Source: Alloalcanivorax dieselolei B5
Lineage (GTDB): Bacteria; Pseudomonadota; Gammaproteobacteria; Pseudomonadales; Alcanivoracaceae
Length of the DNA: 64,000 nt
Assembly: GCF_000300005.1 (NCBI RefSeq)
Contig: NC_018691.1
Location: 3,162,001-3,226,000 of the forward strand
Reading direction: 5' to 3'
Part shown: positions 51,596 through 60,743 of the stretch, one piece after another
Layout of the letters: each line of letters opens with the position of its first letter
How positions within the stretch are numbered: position 1 is the stretch's first letter
Notes under the pieces: model-generated
What the model saw: the letters and a program-made list of their open reading frames with translations, nothing else
Databases searched by the model: none
Told to the model about the DNA's origin: nothing
Position numbers and translations under genes: made by a program

Positions 51596-52393
51596 TTAAG
51601 TGGCACCAGGATCAACACCCTCGGTGCCACCATAGGCAGTATCCCCGTAGATGGAAACCTCAATATAGGCTGGCAACCCATGGCGCGCCCCGGCTTCCCG
51701 AATGGCTGCCAGCGTGGCTGGTGACAGGGGCGCATCGTACATCGCCGCGGTGGAGGTAATCATATCTTCCACGCGAATCCAGCCTTCCTCATACCTGAAA
51801 TCCTCCCCTTTTTCCCACAGAATGCGCTCCAGCGCCGCCAGGCCGTTAGTGTGGATATACTGCATATTGAGGAAGCGTTGCTCAATGATTGCCCGAGGAA
51901 TATAGGGACGGCTCTCACGTAAAGCAGCCAGGCACTTCTCCATTCCCTTTCCATACATATTGTTGAAATACAGCCAGAGTTTGCGCTCCATACGTAGTTG
52001 CACAAGGAAGCGCAGATAGAAACTACGATTTCCATCATCCAGTAGGTAACACGCCAATGGCATGATGGCGCAGCGTACCGTCTGTTCGGTGGACAAAGGC
52101 CTTCCGCCGTTGCCACGCTTCATCTCGTCAAACATGGTCTGGCGGGCATGATCAAGGGGATTCGCACGCAACGACAAAACGGATTCGATGATCGCTTCCC
52201 GGGAACCGAAATAATAATGGATCGCCGATTCGTTTTTCTGTCCGGCCTCCTCACGAATCTGGCGTAAGGAAGCGCCCTGCACGCCATGGATGGCAAAGAC
52301 CTTCTCCGCCGCCAGGGTCAGCTCCAATTTGGTTCCGGAAATCTCTTCCGCCTTGCTCTTCTTACGACGCGTGGGTTTCCTTGCTGCCGCCAT
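51596..52393 (-). CDS. TetR family transcriptional regulator
   Basis: About 265 residues. A basic start (RKPTRRKKSK) is followed by a TetR DNA-binding domain: LTLAAEKVFAIHGVQGASLR, QIREEAGQKNESAIHYYFGS, REAIIESVL. The long all-helical ligand domain follows. It converges with the metallo-hydrolase gene, 23 bases between stops. A 30-base inverted repeat at 52417-52446 lies in its own promoter, suggesting autoregulation; related TAATG repeats in 49826-50255 suggest it also controls the TRAP/ligase and hydrolase operons. Confidence 0.94.
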   Translation of the reverse strand: MAAARKPTRRKKSKAEEISGTKLELTLAAEKVFAIHGVQGASLRQIREEAGQKNESAIHYYFGSREAIIESVLSLRANPLDHARQTMFDEMKRGNGGRPLSTEQTVRCAIMPLACYLLDDGNRSFYLRFLVQLRMERKLWLYFNNMYGKGMEKCLAALRESRPYIPRAIIEQRFLNMQYIHTNGLAALERILWEKGEDFRYEEGWIRVEDMITSTAAMYDAPLSPATLAAIREAGARHGLPAYIEVSIYGDTAYGGTEGVDPGAT

Positions 52394-52416
52394 CCTTCTC
52401 CACCCTTTACAAAAAT

Positions 52417-52446
52417 TAATGGAACAATACTAACATTATTCCATTA
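52417..52446. promoter_or_regulatory. Candidate TetR operator
   Basis: Arms TAATGGAA (52417-52424) and TTCCATTA (52439-52446) are perfect inverse copies; matching continues inward with AAT and ATT. The repeat lies 24 bases before the TetR ATG, on the AT-rich promoter stretch, the usual place for autorepression. Confidence 0.7.
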
Positions 52447-52480
52447 GCCGGGCTTGCGATCCCTGTTGATTGCCACTGGC

Positions 52481-53875
52481 TCAGAAAAAACCGGCGCTGG
52501 CCGCACCGGGCTGATCCAGAGTGTCGGCAATCAAATGCAGTGCGTGCGCCAGATCCTGACGGCTGATCGGCCCGCCAAGGCACAATCTCACCGCCTCCGG
52601 CGGCTTGCCATTCACCGCGAAGGCATCACTGACCACGACATTGATGCCCTGCGCTCTCATGCGCGCGGCAAAGGCCACCCGGCTCCAGGGCCCGGGCATT
52701 CGCAGCCACACGTGGAACGCTTCGGGGTGGGTTTGGTAATCGGCTCCCGAAAGGTTTTCGTTCACCAGCGCCTGCCGCAACTGCGATTCCTTACGGGTCA
52801 GAGAAACCGCCAGATCGGCCGTTCCATCCTGCACCCAACACGAGGCCAAAGCCGCCGTGACCGGAGAAGCCATTACCGTGGTGGCCCGCAACGTGACCGC
52901 CAACCGGGATTTCAGACGCGCTGAAGGCAACACCAGGTATGCGATTCTCAGTCCCGCTCCAAGCGATTTACTGAACCCACAGAGATAGTAGGTCAGCTCA
53001 GGCGCCAAGGCGGCCAGCGCGGTGGGTCGGTGGGTCGGCAACAAACCATAGGCATCATCCTCGATGATCGGCAGGCTATAGCGCCGGGCGACCTGGACCA
53101 GCCGCTGGCGGCGCTCCTCACTGAGCGTCACTACCGCAGGATTGAGTAACACCGGATTGCAGTACAGCGCCTTGGGGCGGTGCTCCGCGCATAACCGCGC
53201 CAGATCATCCGGGTCGATACCGTCCTGATCCAACGGCAACCCGATCAAGCGAATCCCGAGCTGGCCGGCGATGGCGCGCAGGCCCGGATAAGTCAGTGCC
53301 TCGCACACCACCACATCTCCGGGCCGGGCGAGACTGCCAAGCACCGCCAGCAACGCGCTCTGTACGCCCGGGCAGACCAGAACCCGATCAACATCAATGG
53401 TCAGCGGGCGGCGCTGCAGCCAGGCCACCGCCGCCGCCTTGTCCTCGGCGGACCCACCGAACCCCTGGTAGCGCATTAATGGCTGCAGGTCCGGCCCCAG
53501 GGCACGCAGCCCCGCCTCCATGCGCTCTCGCAATAGCGGGTTCCCGGATTCCGGCGGCAGGTTCATGGTCATATCCACGGCGCGGTCGGCGCTGGCGCCG
53601 CGACGACTTATTCCCCCCGGCCGACACACAAAAGAGCCTTGTCCAACCCGAGAATAAATCAAACCGCGCCGCTGGGCCTCGTTGTAGGCCTTGGAGATCG
53701 TGGCGTAGTTCAGACTCAGCAATCCCGCCAGGTCCCGCAACGGCGGCAACCGCTCTCCCACCGCCAGCCGCCCGGCAAGGATGTCATCGGTAATGGCATC
53801 GGCAATCCGGATATAAATCGGCTTGTCGCCGTCCTTGAGAATAGGCCGCCAGGGCTCGTCACGGACGTTCTTCAC
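52481..53875 (-). CDS. MocR/PdxR-type regulator (GntR domain fused to aminotransferase fold)
   Basis: About 464 residues. An N-terminal GntR winged helix (KPIYIRIADAITDDILAGRL, ERLPPLRDLAGLLSLNYATI, SKAYNEAQRRGLIYSRVGQG) is joined to a type I aminotransferase fold with the PLP lysine in YYLCGFSKSLGAGLRIAYL. I chose the GTG at 53875 with GGAGATGGG upstream; the longer ORF up to 54061 is not protein-like. It is divergent from the Nit1 cluster, with repeats typical of MocR sites between them, and probably activates that cluster. Confidence 0.92.
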   Translation of the reverse strand: MKNVRDEPWRPILKDGDKPIYIRIADAITDDILAGRLAVGERLPPLRDLAGLLSLNYATISKAYNEAQRRGLIYSRVGQGSFVCRPGGISRRGASADRAVDMTMNLPPESGNPLLRERMEAGLRALGPDLQPLMRYQGFGGSAEDKAAAVAWLQRRPLTIDVDRVLVCPGVQSALLAVLGSLARPGDVVVCEALTYPGLRAIAGQLGIRLIGLPLDQDGIDPDDLARLCAEHRPKALYCNPVLLNPAVVTLSEERRQRLVQVARRYSLPIIEDDAYGLLPTHRPTALAALAPELTYYLCGFSKSLGAGLRIAYLVLPSARLKSRLAVTLRATTVMASPVTAALASCWVQDGTADLAVSLTRKESQLRQALVNENLSGADYQTHPEAFHVWLRMPGPWSRVAFAARMRAQGINVVVSDAFAVNGKPPEAVRLCLGGPISRQDLAHALHLIADTLDQPGAASAGFF

Positions 53876-54053
53876 TTTTTCCCATCTCCAAAAATCAGCG
53901 TTTTCGCACCACCGAGGGGCATAACCCGCACCGACACGGATCAGTTCGCGAGCCACTGCCCCGTTCCCACCGCCCACTTTGATTGGTCCGCTCTTCCTAC
54001 CATTGACGAAAAAGTCGCCAAGAGCACGGTGCATTAGCGCAAAACCAGACCAA

Positions 54054-54092
54054 CCAATCAATCAATTTTTTATTTGATTGGCACTTTGATTG
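54054..54092. promoter_or_regulatory. Candidate MocR operator: direct and inverted TTTGATTG repeats
   Basis: TTTGATTG occurs at 54073-54080 and again at 54085-54092, a 12-base period, and the inverse form CCAATCAATCAA lies at 54054-54065. MocR regulators commonly bind a pair of direct repeats plus an inverted one. It lies in the 305-base gap between the divergent regulator and the nitrilase cluster; no gene is seen in that gap. Confidence 0.6.
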
Positions 54093-54180
54093 CAATTGTT
54101 AATGCCGAGATTGTTAACGCAGAGGATGGCGACCAGATACGGACCGCCCCCATTGCTTCCATCACTCCGAGGAGACCGTT

Positions 54181-54663
54181 ATGCCTACCGTAAGCAAAGC
54201 AGCACATCAGAAAGGTGATTTTTTTGTCGACTACGAAGAAAAGGTATTCGAGGACGTCAAGGCGGAGCCCGGAGAAAAGGCATTGGTGACCTTTCATACC
54301 GTTGCCTTTGAAGGCTCCATTGGCCTGGTCAATATGTTGCAGGCCACAAGATTGTTGCGCAAAGGGTTCGACACCTCGGTACTGCTCTATGGTCCCGGCG
54401 TCACCCTGGGTGTCCAGCGTGGTTTCCCGACCCTCGGCGATGAGGCGTTCCCCGGGCATATGGCGATCAATAATCAGATCACCAAGTTCATGGGAGAAGG
54501 CGGCAAGGTCTACGCCTGCCGCTTCGCTCTTCAAGCCCTTTATGGGCACGGCGAGCCGTCATTGATTGAGGGGATCACACCAATCAATCCATTGGACGTT
54601 CTGGATCTGGTACTGCTTCATCGCCGGGACAACGCCTTCATCCTCGACACCTGGACCCTGTAA
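54181..54663 (+). CDS. MSMEG_0572/Sll0783 family nitrogen-starvation response protein
   Basis: About 160 residues, cytoplasmic. [40 protein letters not shown] and [20 protein letters not shown] are the recognisable core of a family tied to Nit1 gene clusters. It has a DsrE-like look (an alpha/beta fold with [14 protein letters not shown]) but the catalytic role is unknown. CGAGGAGA precedes the ATG. First gene of the cluster, 13 bases ahead of the nitrilase. Confidence 0.9.
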   Translation: MPTVSKAAHQKGDFFVDYEEKVFEDVKAEPGEKALVTFHTVAFEGSIGLVNMLQATRLLRKGFDTSVLLYGPGVTLGVQRGFPTLGDEAFPGHMAINNQITKFMGEGGKVYACRFALQALYGHGEPSLIEGITPINPLDVLDLVLLHRRDNAFILDTWTL

Positions 54664-54676
54664 CCGGAGAGGCGCG

Positions 54677-55705
54677 ATGAGCGATGCTCGCACGGTAACG
54701 GCCGCGGCGGCCCAGGTCGCCCCGGACCTGGAAATTCCCGGCGGCACCTTGAACAAGGTCTGCGCCCTGATCGAAGAGGCCGCCGGACAGGGTGTGGAAC
54801 TGATTGTGTTCCCGGAAACCCTGGTGCCCTACTACCCGTATTTCTCGTTCGTGCGCGCGCCGGCGTTCTCCGGCCCGGACCATCTCGCGCTGTATCAACA
54901 GGCGGTGACGGTACCGGGCCCGGAGATCGACCGGGTCGCCGCCCTGGCCCGCCGCCACGCCATGGTGGTGGTGCTGGGCGTCAACGAGCGGGATCAGGGC
55001 ACGCTGTACAACACCCAGGTGGTGCTGGACCGTGACGGCCGTCTGCTGCTCAAACGCCGCAAGATCACCCCCACCCATCATGAACGGATGATCTGGGGCC
55101 AAGGCGACGCCAGCGGCCTCACCGTGGTGGACAGTGGCGTCGGTCGCATCGGCGCCCTTGCCTGTTGGGAGCATTACAACCCGCTGGCGCGCTACGCGCT
55201 GATGACTCAGCACGAGGAAATTCACTGCGCGCAATTCCCCGGTTCCATGGTCGGCCAGGTGTTCGCCGATCAGATCGAGGCGGCCATGCGTCATCACGCG
55301 GCGGAGTCCGGCTGCTTCGTGGTCAACGCCACCGGCTGGTTGGAAAACCATCAGATCGAAGCGATCACCACCGATCCGGCGCAACAGAAAGCGCTGCGCG
55401 GCGGTTGCATGACCATGATCGTATCACCGGAGGGCAAGGTACTCGGCCAGCCCCTCACCGAAGGCGAAGGCCTGTGCGTGGCGGAGCTGGACATGGGCCT
55501 GATCCTCAAACGCAAACGGATGATGGATTCGGTCGGCCATTACGCCCGCCCGGAACTACTGAGCTTGATGATTGACCGCCGTCCGGCGGCCACCTCCCAC
55601 GATCTCACCCGATACGGCGGCGACAGCGATCCCGCCTTTGCCATTGCCAGGAGCGACGACGATGAGTGCGAACAGCAAGCTCTCCGAGCGGCAGCTCATC
55701 AATGA
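54677..55705 (+). CDS. nit1: Nitrilase of the Nit1 type
   Basis: About 342 residues of the nitrilase branch. The catalytic triad is visible: Glu47 in [12 protein letters not shown], Lys129 in [12 protein letters not shown] and Cys163 in [21 protein letters not shown] stands before the ATG. It would turn an organic nitrile into acid and ammonia in the cytoplasm. It overlaps the radical SAM gene by 44 bases, an unusually long same-strand overlap in the cluster. Natural substrate of Nit1 clusters is not known to me. Confidence 0.93.
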   Translation: MSDARTVTAAAAQVAPDLEIPGGTLNKVCALIEEAAGQGVELIVFPETLVPYYPYFSFVRAPAFSGPDHLALYQQAVTVPGPEIDRVAALARRHAMVVVLGVNERDQGTLYNTQVVLDRDGRLLLKRRKITPTHHERMIWGQGDASGLTVVDSGVGRIGALACWEHYNPLARYALMTQHEEIHCAQFPGSMVGQVFADQIEAAMRHHAAESGCFVVNATGWLENHQIEAITTDPAQQKALRGGCMTMIVSPEGKVLGQPLTEGEGLCVAELDMGLILKRKRMMDSVGHYARPELLSLMIDRRPAATSHDLTRYGGDSDPAFAIARSDDDECEQQALRAAAHQ

Positions 55706-56762
55706 ACTGCAAACCCGGGGTGTACGCCTGACCGATCCTGCCGCCGGAGCCCCCAGCCGGCGCGGCGGCGCCGGCCCGTCCGATCACAAGGCCGTCGAGA
55801 TCGGCGGCAAGGTGGTAATGATCCCGGTGCACACCGCCGGTGCCGGTAACTCACCCTATCGTCTGGATGGCGCCAGGGTATCGCGCGACGGCCAGGAAAT
55901 CGCGCGTATGGCGTTCACCGATACGCCGCGCTTCTACGATCTCAAAACCGCCGAGGGCATACCCTACTCCCACATCGCCACCCTGCATGGCAAGGATGTG
56001 CTCGCCACCACCGTGTTGCAGACCTGCATTCGCTACAACAATCGCAAGATCTCGTGCCAGTTTTGCGCCATCGGCCAGTCCCTGGACGAAGGCCGCACCA
56101 TCGCCCACAAGACCCCGCAGCAACTCGCCGAGGTGGCGCGGGCGGCGGTGGAATTGGACGGCGTCAAACATATGGTGATGACCACCGGCACCCCGAATCT
56201 GCAGGATCGCGGCGCCCGGGTGCTGTGCGACAGCGCCGAAGCGGTAACCGCCGCCGTCGATCTGCCGATCCAGGGTCAGTGCGAACCACCGGATGATCGC
56301 GCCTGGTTCCGCCGCTTGCGCGACAGCGGCATCCAGAGCCTGGGCATGCACCTGGAAATCGCCACCCCGGCGCTGCGCGAGACCCTCATGCCGAGCAAGT
56401 CATCGATCACCGTGGAACACTATCTGGAGGCGTTCGCCGACGCCGTGGACGTATTCGGTCGTGGCCAGGTGAGCACCTATCTGCTGGCCGGGCTGGGCGA
56501 CACCGTCGACACCACTCTCGCCTTATGCGAGCGGCTGGTGGCTCTGGGCGTCTATCCCTTCGTGGTGCCGTTCGTGCCAATCTCCGGCACACCACTGGCG
56601 CATCACCCAGCGCCGACGGCGGCACACATGAAGCGCATTCTGGAACCGCTTGGCACGCTGTTACGCAAGGCGGAGTTGCGCTCCACCGAGATCAAGGCCG
56701 GCTGTGGCCGCTGCGGCGCCTGTTCGTCACTGTCCGCGTTCGAGGAGGAGGCCGCCTCATGA
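55662..56762 (+). CDS. Radical SAM protein, MSMEG_0568 family
   Basis: About 366 residues. Instead of the common CxxxCxxC cluster motif, the cysteines are Cys122, Cys132 and Cys135 ([15 protein letters not shown]), a CX9CX2C pattern. A second cysteine group GCGRCGACS (348, 351, 354) is at the C-terminus. [10 protein letters not shown]-like [11 protein letters not shown] and [11 protein letters not shown] follow in the barrel. ATG at 55662 with CAGGAG upstream. Overlaps the GNAT gene by 4 bases (ATGA). Likely makes or modifies a small molecule with the other cluster proteins. Confidence 0.9.
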   Translation: MSANSKLSERQLINELQTRGVRLTDPAAGAPSRRGGAGPSDHKAVEIGGKVVMIPVHTAGAGNSPYRLDGARVSRDGQEIARMAFTDTPRFYDLKTAEGIPYSHIATLHGKDVLATTVLQTCIRYNNRKISCQFCAIGQSLDEGRTIAHKTPQQLAEVARAAVELDGVKHMVMTTGTPNLQDRGARVLCDSAEAVTAAVDLPIQGQCEPPDDRAWFRRLRDSGIQSLGMHLEIATPALRETLMPSKSSITVEHYLEAFADAVDVFGRGQVSTYLLAGLGDTVDTTLALCERLVALGVYPFVVPFVPISGTPLAHHPAPTAAHMKRILEPLGTLLRKAELRSTEIKAGCGRCGACSSLSAFEEEAAS

Positions 56763-57301
56763 TCCTGGAACCGGTCAAACCATTCCGCAGCTGCGAATAC
56801 GCGGTGAAAACCACGACCGAGGCGTGGGAATACCGCGCCGCGCGCACGCTGCGCCAAACGGTGTTCTGCCAGGAACAGCGTCTGTTCGAGGACAACGACG
56901 ACGATGCCCACGATCATCACGCCATCACCATCGTCGCCCTCGCCTACGTGGCCGGTGGCCCGGAGGAAGTGGTCGGCACGGTGCGCATCCACAGCGACCG
57001 CCCGGGTATCTGGTACGGCTCGCGCCTGGCGGTGGCGCGCGGCTATCGCCGTGATGCCCACCTGGGCAGCGCACTGATCCGGCTGGCGGTGGGCCACGCC
57101 AGGGCGCTGGGCTGTGAGAGTTTTTTCGCCCAGGTACAGGCCGCCAATGAAGCGCTCTTTCAGCGACTGCACTGGCGTACCTTGCGGTATCAGACCCTGC
57201 ACGGGTTGGAACACGCCTTGATGCGCGCCGACCTGTCCCACTATCCGCCCCTGCCCGAAGGGCGCCTGCCGCTACTGACCCGTGCCAGGAGGGCATCGTG
57301 A
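56759..57301 (+). CDS. GNAT N-acetyltransferase, MSMEG_0567/Sll0786 family
   Basis: About 180 residues. The GNAT core shows VVGTVRIHSDRPGIWYGSRL, then AVARGYRRDAHLGSALIRLA (acetyl-CoA loop region) and ESFFAQVQAANEALFQRLHW. The start ATG overlaps the radical SAM stop (ATGA), and the stop overlaps the next start (GTGA), so three proteins are coupled. Acceptor substrate unknown. Confidence 0.9.
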   Translation: MILEPVKPFRSCEYAVKTTTEAWEYRAARTLRQTVFCQEQRLFEDNDDDAHDHHAITIVALAYVAGGPEEVVGTVRIHSDRPGIWYGSRLAVARGYRRDAHLGSALIRLAVGHARALGCESFFAQVQAANEALFQRLHWRTLRYQTLHGLEHALMRADLSHYPPLPEGRLPLLTRARRAS

Positions 57302-58287
57302 ATCTGCATGCCCTGATGCGCGGTTTGCGCGACAGCAACGCCTTCGCCCATAAACGTGATATTCAGCCCATGATCGCCGGCCTCGCAGGGCTGGACAGCG
57401 GTGCCCTGCCGTTGGGTGATGACAGCGCCGCCCTGCGCGACGGCGACGGCCACCTGTTGATCGCCATAGAGGGCTTCATCAATGAATTCGTCGCCGCCGA
57501 GCCGGCCTTCGCCGGCTATTGCGGCGTGATGGTCAATGTCAGCGACATCTACGCCATGGGCGGCCGGCCGCTGGCGGTGGTCGATGCCCTGTGGAGTGAT
57601 GGGTCGGAACACGCCGACGCGATACTGGGCGGTTTGCGCGAAGCGGCGGCGAAATACCGTGTGCCGGTGGTCGGCGGCCACAGCAACGTTCGCACCGATC
57701 GCCCCCAGTTGGCGGTGGCGATTCTGGGACGCGCCCGGGCCCTGTTGACCAGTTTCGACGCCAATCCCGGAGATAGCCTGATCACGGTTTACGATCCGCG
57801 TGGCCGCTATCGTCCGGTGGCTGACAACTGGGATGCCAGCAGTGAAGCGCCGGCCGAGCGTCTGCGCGGCGATCTTGAAATCCTGCCGATGCTGGCCGAA
57901 CAAGGCCTGTGCCGGGCCGCCAAGGACATCAGCATGGCCGGCGTGGTGGGCACCACGCTGATGCTGCTGGAAGCCTCCGGGGTCGGCGCGGTGCTTGACC
58001 TCGATGCCCTGCCCCGTCCCGCCGGCGTGCCGCTGGAGCGCTGGCTGCGCACTTTTCCCAGCTACGGTTTCGTGCTGTCGGTGGCACCGGCGCACCGCGC
58101 CGCGGTGCTGCGCGCCTTCCATGAAAGAAATCTGGCCGCCGCCGAGGTCGGCACGGTGACCGCCAGCGGCCGCTTCGAACTGTCGCTCAACGGCAAACGG
58201 GGTTTGTTCTGGGACCTGCGGCGCCAGCCGTTCATCGGTAGCACACCACGTTCCCAATCGCTTTGCGCGATCCACCAAGGAGGCTGA
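57298..58287 (+). CDS. AIR synthase-like protein, sll0787 family
   Basis: About 329 residues of the PurM/ThiL/SelD fold. The N-terminal part has LPLGDDSAALRDGDGHLLIA and FAGYCGVMVNVSDIYAMGGR (metal and ATP-binding Asp residues), the C-terminal part AAKDISMAGVVGTTLMLLEA. It probably phosphorylates or amidates a small molecule using ATP. GTG start inside the GNAT stop. Fifth gene of the cluster. Confidence 0.9.
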   Translation: MNLHALMRGLRDSNAFAHKRDIQPMIAGLAGLDSGALPLGDDSAALRDGDGHLLIAIEGFINEFVAAEPAFAGYCGVMVNVSDIYAMGGRPLAVVDALWSDGSEHADAILGGLREAAAKYRVPVVGGHSNVRTDRPQLAVAILGRARALLTSFDANPGDSLITVYDPRGRYRPVADNWDASSEAPAERLRGDLEILPMLAEQGLCRAAKDISMAGVVGTTLMLLEASGVGAVLDLDALPRPAGVPLERWLRTFPSYGFVLSVAPAHRAAVLRAFHERNLAAAEVGTVTASGRFELSLNGKRGLFWDLRRQPFIGSTPRSQSLCAIHQGG

Positions 58288-58288
58288 T

Positions 58289-58618
58289 ATGCCTGAAGTT
58301 CATTTTGATCTGCACTGGCCGGATGGCAGCGAAATGCACTGCTACTCACCATCCACCGTGGTGCGGGACTATTTCCACGCCGGCGAGAGCTATCCGTTGG
58401 CTGAATTCCTGCGCCTCAGCCACGACGCCCTGACCCTGGCCGGCGACCGGGTGGAAGCCAAATACGGTTACCGCTGCAGCAGCGCCGACAGTCAGTTGCT
58501 GGCCATCGAACGCCGCGGTCGCCAGTTCGCCAACCAGGCGCGCGCCCGCGTCACCGTGACACGGATCGACCCGCCGGTTGCCGTTACCACCGTTGCTGTT
58601 ACCACCAAGGAGTCCTGA
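58289..58618 (+). CDS. MSMEG_0570 family nitrogen-starvation response protein
   Basis: About 109 residues, no signal peptide. VHFDLHWPDGSEMHCYSPST, VVRDYFHAGESYPLAEFLRL and VEAKYGYRCSSADSQLLAIE mark the family. AAGGAGG lies before the ATG, two bases after the previous stop's end. The C-terminus (VAVTTVAVTTKES) is low in complexity and may be an extension. Function unknown. Confidence 0.9.
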   Translation: MPEVHFDLHWPDGSEMHCYSPSTVVRDYFHAGESYPLAEFLRLSHDALTLAGDRVEAKYGYRCSSADSQLLAIERRGRQFANQARARVTVTRIDPPVAVTTVAVTTKES

Positions 58619-58623
58619 TTCCC

Positions 58624-59910
58624 ATGAACGCCTCGATTCAGTATTTCCCGCGCCACCACTATCCGGTCATCGTGGTGGGCGGCGGGCAGGCCGGCCTGTC
58701 CGCCAGCTATCTACTGCAACAGCGCGGCATCGATCATCTGGTCCTGGAAAAACATCAGGCCTTCCACGCCTGGAAACATCAGCGCTGGGACAGCTTTTGC
58801 CTGGTCACGCCCAATTGGCAGTGCCGCTTGCCCGATCACCCCTATGACGGCGGCGATCCGCACGGGTTCATGGTCAAGGACGAGATCATCAGTTGGATGG
58901 AGCGCTTTCGCGCCGCCTTCGAACCGCCGTTGTTCGAAGGTGTCACCGTTACCCGGGTGATTGCCCTTGATGTGGGCGGCTACCGCCTGGAAACCGATCA
59001 TGGGCCGCTCACCGCCGACCAGGTGGTGATCGCGGTCAGCAGCTATCACCTCCCCAAAATTCCCGAGTACGCCGCCAATCTGCCGCCTTCGATTCATCAG
59101 CTGGACGCCTCCGCCTACAGCAATCCGGATGCCCTCCCCGACGGCGCCGTACTGGTGGTGGGTACCGGCCAATCCGGCTGCCAGATCGCCGAGGACCTGC
59201 ACCTTGCCGGACGTGACGTGCATCTGGCGGTGGGCCCGGCCCCGCGAGTATCGCGCTTCTATCGCGGCCGCGACGTGGTGGACTGGCTCGACGATATGGG
59301 CCATTACCGCATTCCAGTGCAGGAGCACCTCACCGAGGAACAGGTGCGCGCCAAGGCCAATCACTATGTCACCGGCCGCGACGGTGGCCGCGACATCGAC
59401 TTGCGTCGCTTTGCCCTGGAAGGCATGCGGCTCCACGGCCGGCTCAATGACATCGGCGCTGGCGTGGCGCATTTCGGCAACGATCTCAAGCACAACCTTG
59501 ATGCCGCCGATGCCACCAACGCCCGCATCAAAGGCAACATCGACGAGTACATCGCCCAACAGGGCATCATTGCACCGGAGGAGCAACCCTACCAACCGGT
59601 CTGGGAACCACCTCGCGACCCGGTGACGTGCCTGGACCTGGAAGCGGCGAACATCGGCGCGGTGATCTGGTGCATCGGCTACGCTCCGGACTTCAGTTGG
59701 ATCGATGCACCGGCTTTCGACGCCACCAGTTACCCGAAACAGGTACGCGGCGTCACCGCCAGTCCCGGCCTCTATTTTCTTGGCCTGCCCTGGCAGAACA
59801 CCTGGGGATCCGGACGTATTTACGCCATCGCCGAGGACGCCGGATATGTCGTGGAGAGGGTCGCCGATGCCGCTGTACAACTTCCCCAACGTCGTCTTAC
59901 CGGGTCGTGA
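58624..59910 (+). CDS. Flavin-dependent oxidoreductase, MSMEG_0569 family
   Basis: About 428 residues, similar to CzcO-like monooxygenases. FAD motif VIVVGGGQAGLSASYLLQQR at the N-terminus, NADPH Rossmann motif VLVVGTGQSGCQIAEDLHLA in the middle, and a late GVTASPGLYFLGLPWQNTWG. AAGGAG precedes the ATG. Last gene of the Nit1 cluster. It may oxidise an amine or aldoxime-like compound to give the nitrile substrate, but this is a guess. Confidence 0.91.
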   Translation: MNASIQYFPRHHYPVIVVGGGQAGLSASYLLQQRGIDHLVLEKHQAFHAWKHQRWDSFCLVTPNWQCRLPDHPYDGGDPHGFMVKDEIISWMERFRAAFEPPLFEGVTVTRVIALDVGGYRLETDHGPLTADQVVIAVSSYHLPKIPEYAANLPPSIHQLDASAYSNPDALPDGAVLVVGTGQSGCQIAEDLHLAGRDVHLAVGPAPRVSRFYRGRDVVDWLDDMGHYRIPVQEHLTEEQVRAKANHYVTGRDGGRDIDLRRFALEGMRLHGRLNDIGAGVAHFGNDLKHNLDAADATNARIKGNIDEYIAQQGIIAPEEQPYQPVWEPPRDPVTCLDLEAANIGAVIWCIGYAPDFSWIDAPAFDATSYPKQVRGVTASPGLYFLGLPWQNTWGSGRIYAIAEDAGYVVERVADAAVQLPQRRLTGS

Positions 59911-60044
59911 CAACAGAACCGATGGCGCGCCCGATTCAGGATCCGCCAACGATGGAGACAATGACGCCGGTGGCGATGACAGTCAGCAGAAAGTCATTAC
60001 CCACTTTTACCCAGTGGTGGGCCGGCGATCCGGCGACCGCGCCG

Positions 60045-60512
60045 TCAGGACATTTGCGACTGGCGGTAGTTTTCCTCGCCGATGTGCTTGATCAAACGCA
60101 GCTGTTGTTCCAGCCAGTGGGTATGATCCTCTTCCGTGTCCTGCAACTGCTGGCGCAGCATTTCCCGGGTCACGTAATCCCCCACCGACTCACACAATGC
60201 CATGGCTTTGGCCAGATCTTCCCGCACTTTATATTCGAGACGCAGATCCGCCTCCAGCATCTCCATGACGGTGCGGCCCGCAGACATGGCATGGGGCGTC
60301 ATATCCGGCACGCCTTCCAGGAACAATAGCCGCCGCAGAATGGCATCCGCGTGTTCGGTCTCTTCCTGCATCTCGTGGTTGATGCGCTCGTAGAGGCGGC
60401 CATACCCCTGATCCTCGTACTGGCGTGAATGCAGAAAATACTGGTCACGGGCGGCCAGTTCGCCGCGCAGCAGCTCCTGCAAACACTTGATCACATCAGG
60501 ATGGCCCTTCAT
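60045..60512 (-). CDS. bfr: Bacterioferritin-type ferritin without the heme-ligand Met
   Basis: About 155 residues. The ferroxidase ligands Glu18, Tyr25, Glu51 and His54 are present, with the second set in [13 protein letters not shown]. At position 52, where heme-binding bacterioferritins have Met, this protein has Thr (EETEHAD). It thus resembles the BfrA/FtnA type, which forms shells or partners a heme subunit. AGGAGTTTTTCC precedes the ATG. Stores iron as ferric mineral, fitting the nearby heme-iron genes in role, though 28 kb away. Confidence 0.93.
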   Translation of the reverse strand: MKGHPDVIKCLQELLRGELAARDQYFLHSRQYEDQGYGRLYERINHEMQEETEHADAILRRLLFLEGVPDMTPHAMSAGRTVMEMLEADLRLEYKVREDLAKAMALCESVGDYVTREMLRQQLQDTEEDHTHWLEQQLRLIKHIGEENYRQSQMS

Positions 60513-60692
60513 GGAAAAACTCCTCGAATTACAGATAACCGGACAACGTGCGCAGTATGACGCTCCTCGTTGCGACACGCCAGCCCTGGCGAAGATTTTA
60601 TCATTTAATTCAAAGAGTTAGAGAACAGCTAGCGGAATAACGAATCGCAACCAGAATGGTTATCGAGCGCACCGCCGCCCTCATAACGCACA

Positions 60693-60718
60693 AAGCCCGG
60701 ATCAAACGACCCGGGCTT
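60693..60718 (-). terminator. Hairpin after the beta-oxidation alpha subunit gene
   Basis: On the minus strand AAGCCCGG and CCGGGCTT form an 8-bp stem with a 10-base loop, followed by TGTGCG, a weak T-tract. It lies 26 bases after the stop and is the likely end of the thiolase/alpha-subunit transcript. The remaining 60513-60743 holds the ferritin promoter and shows no gene. Confidence 0.65.
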
Positions 60719-60743
60719 CGGCGTTTCCAACGAAAGCGGCGGA

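Noticed and set aside
59911-60044. Short minus-strand open stretch with a hydrophobic VGNDFLLTVIATGVIVSIVGG run after the ferritin gene
   Set aside because: No start codon with a ribosome site and no family; too short to support as a gene.
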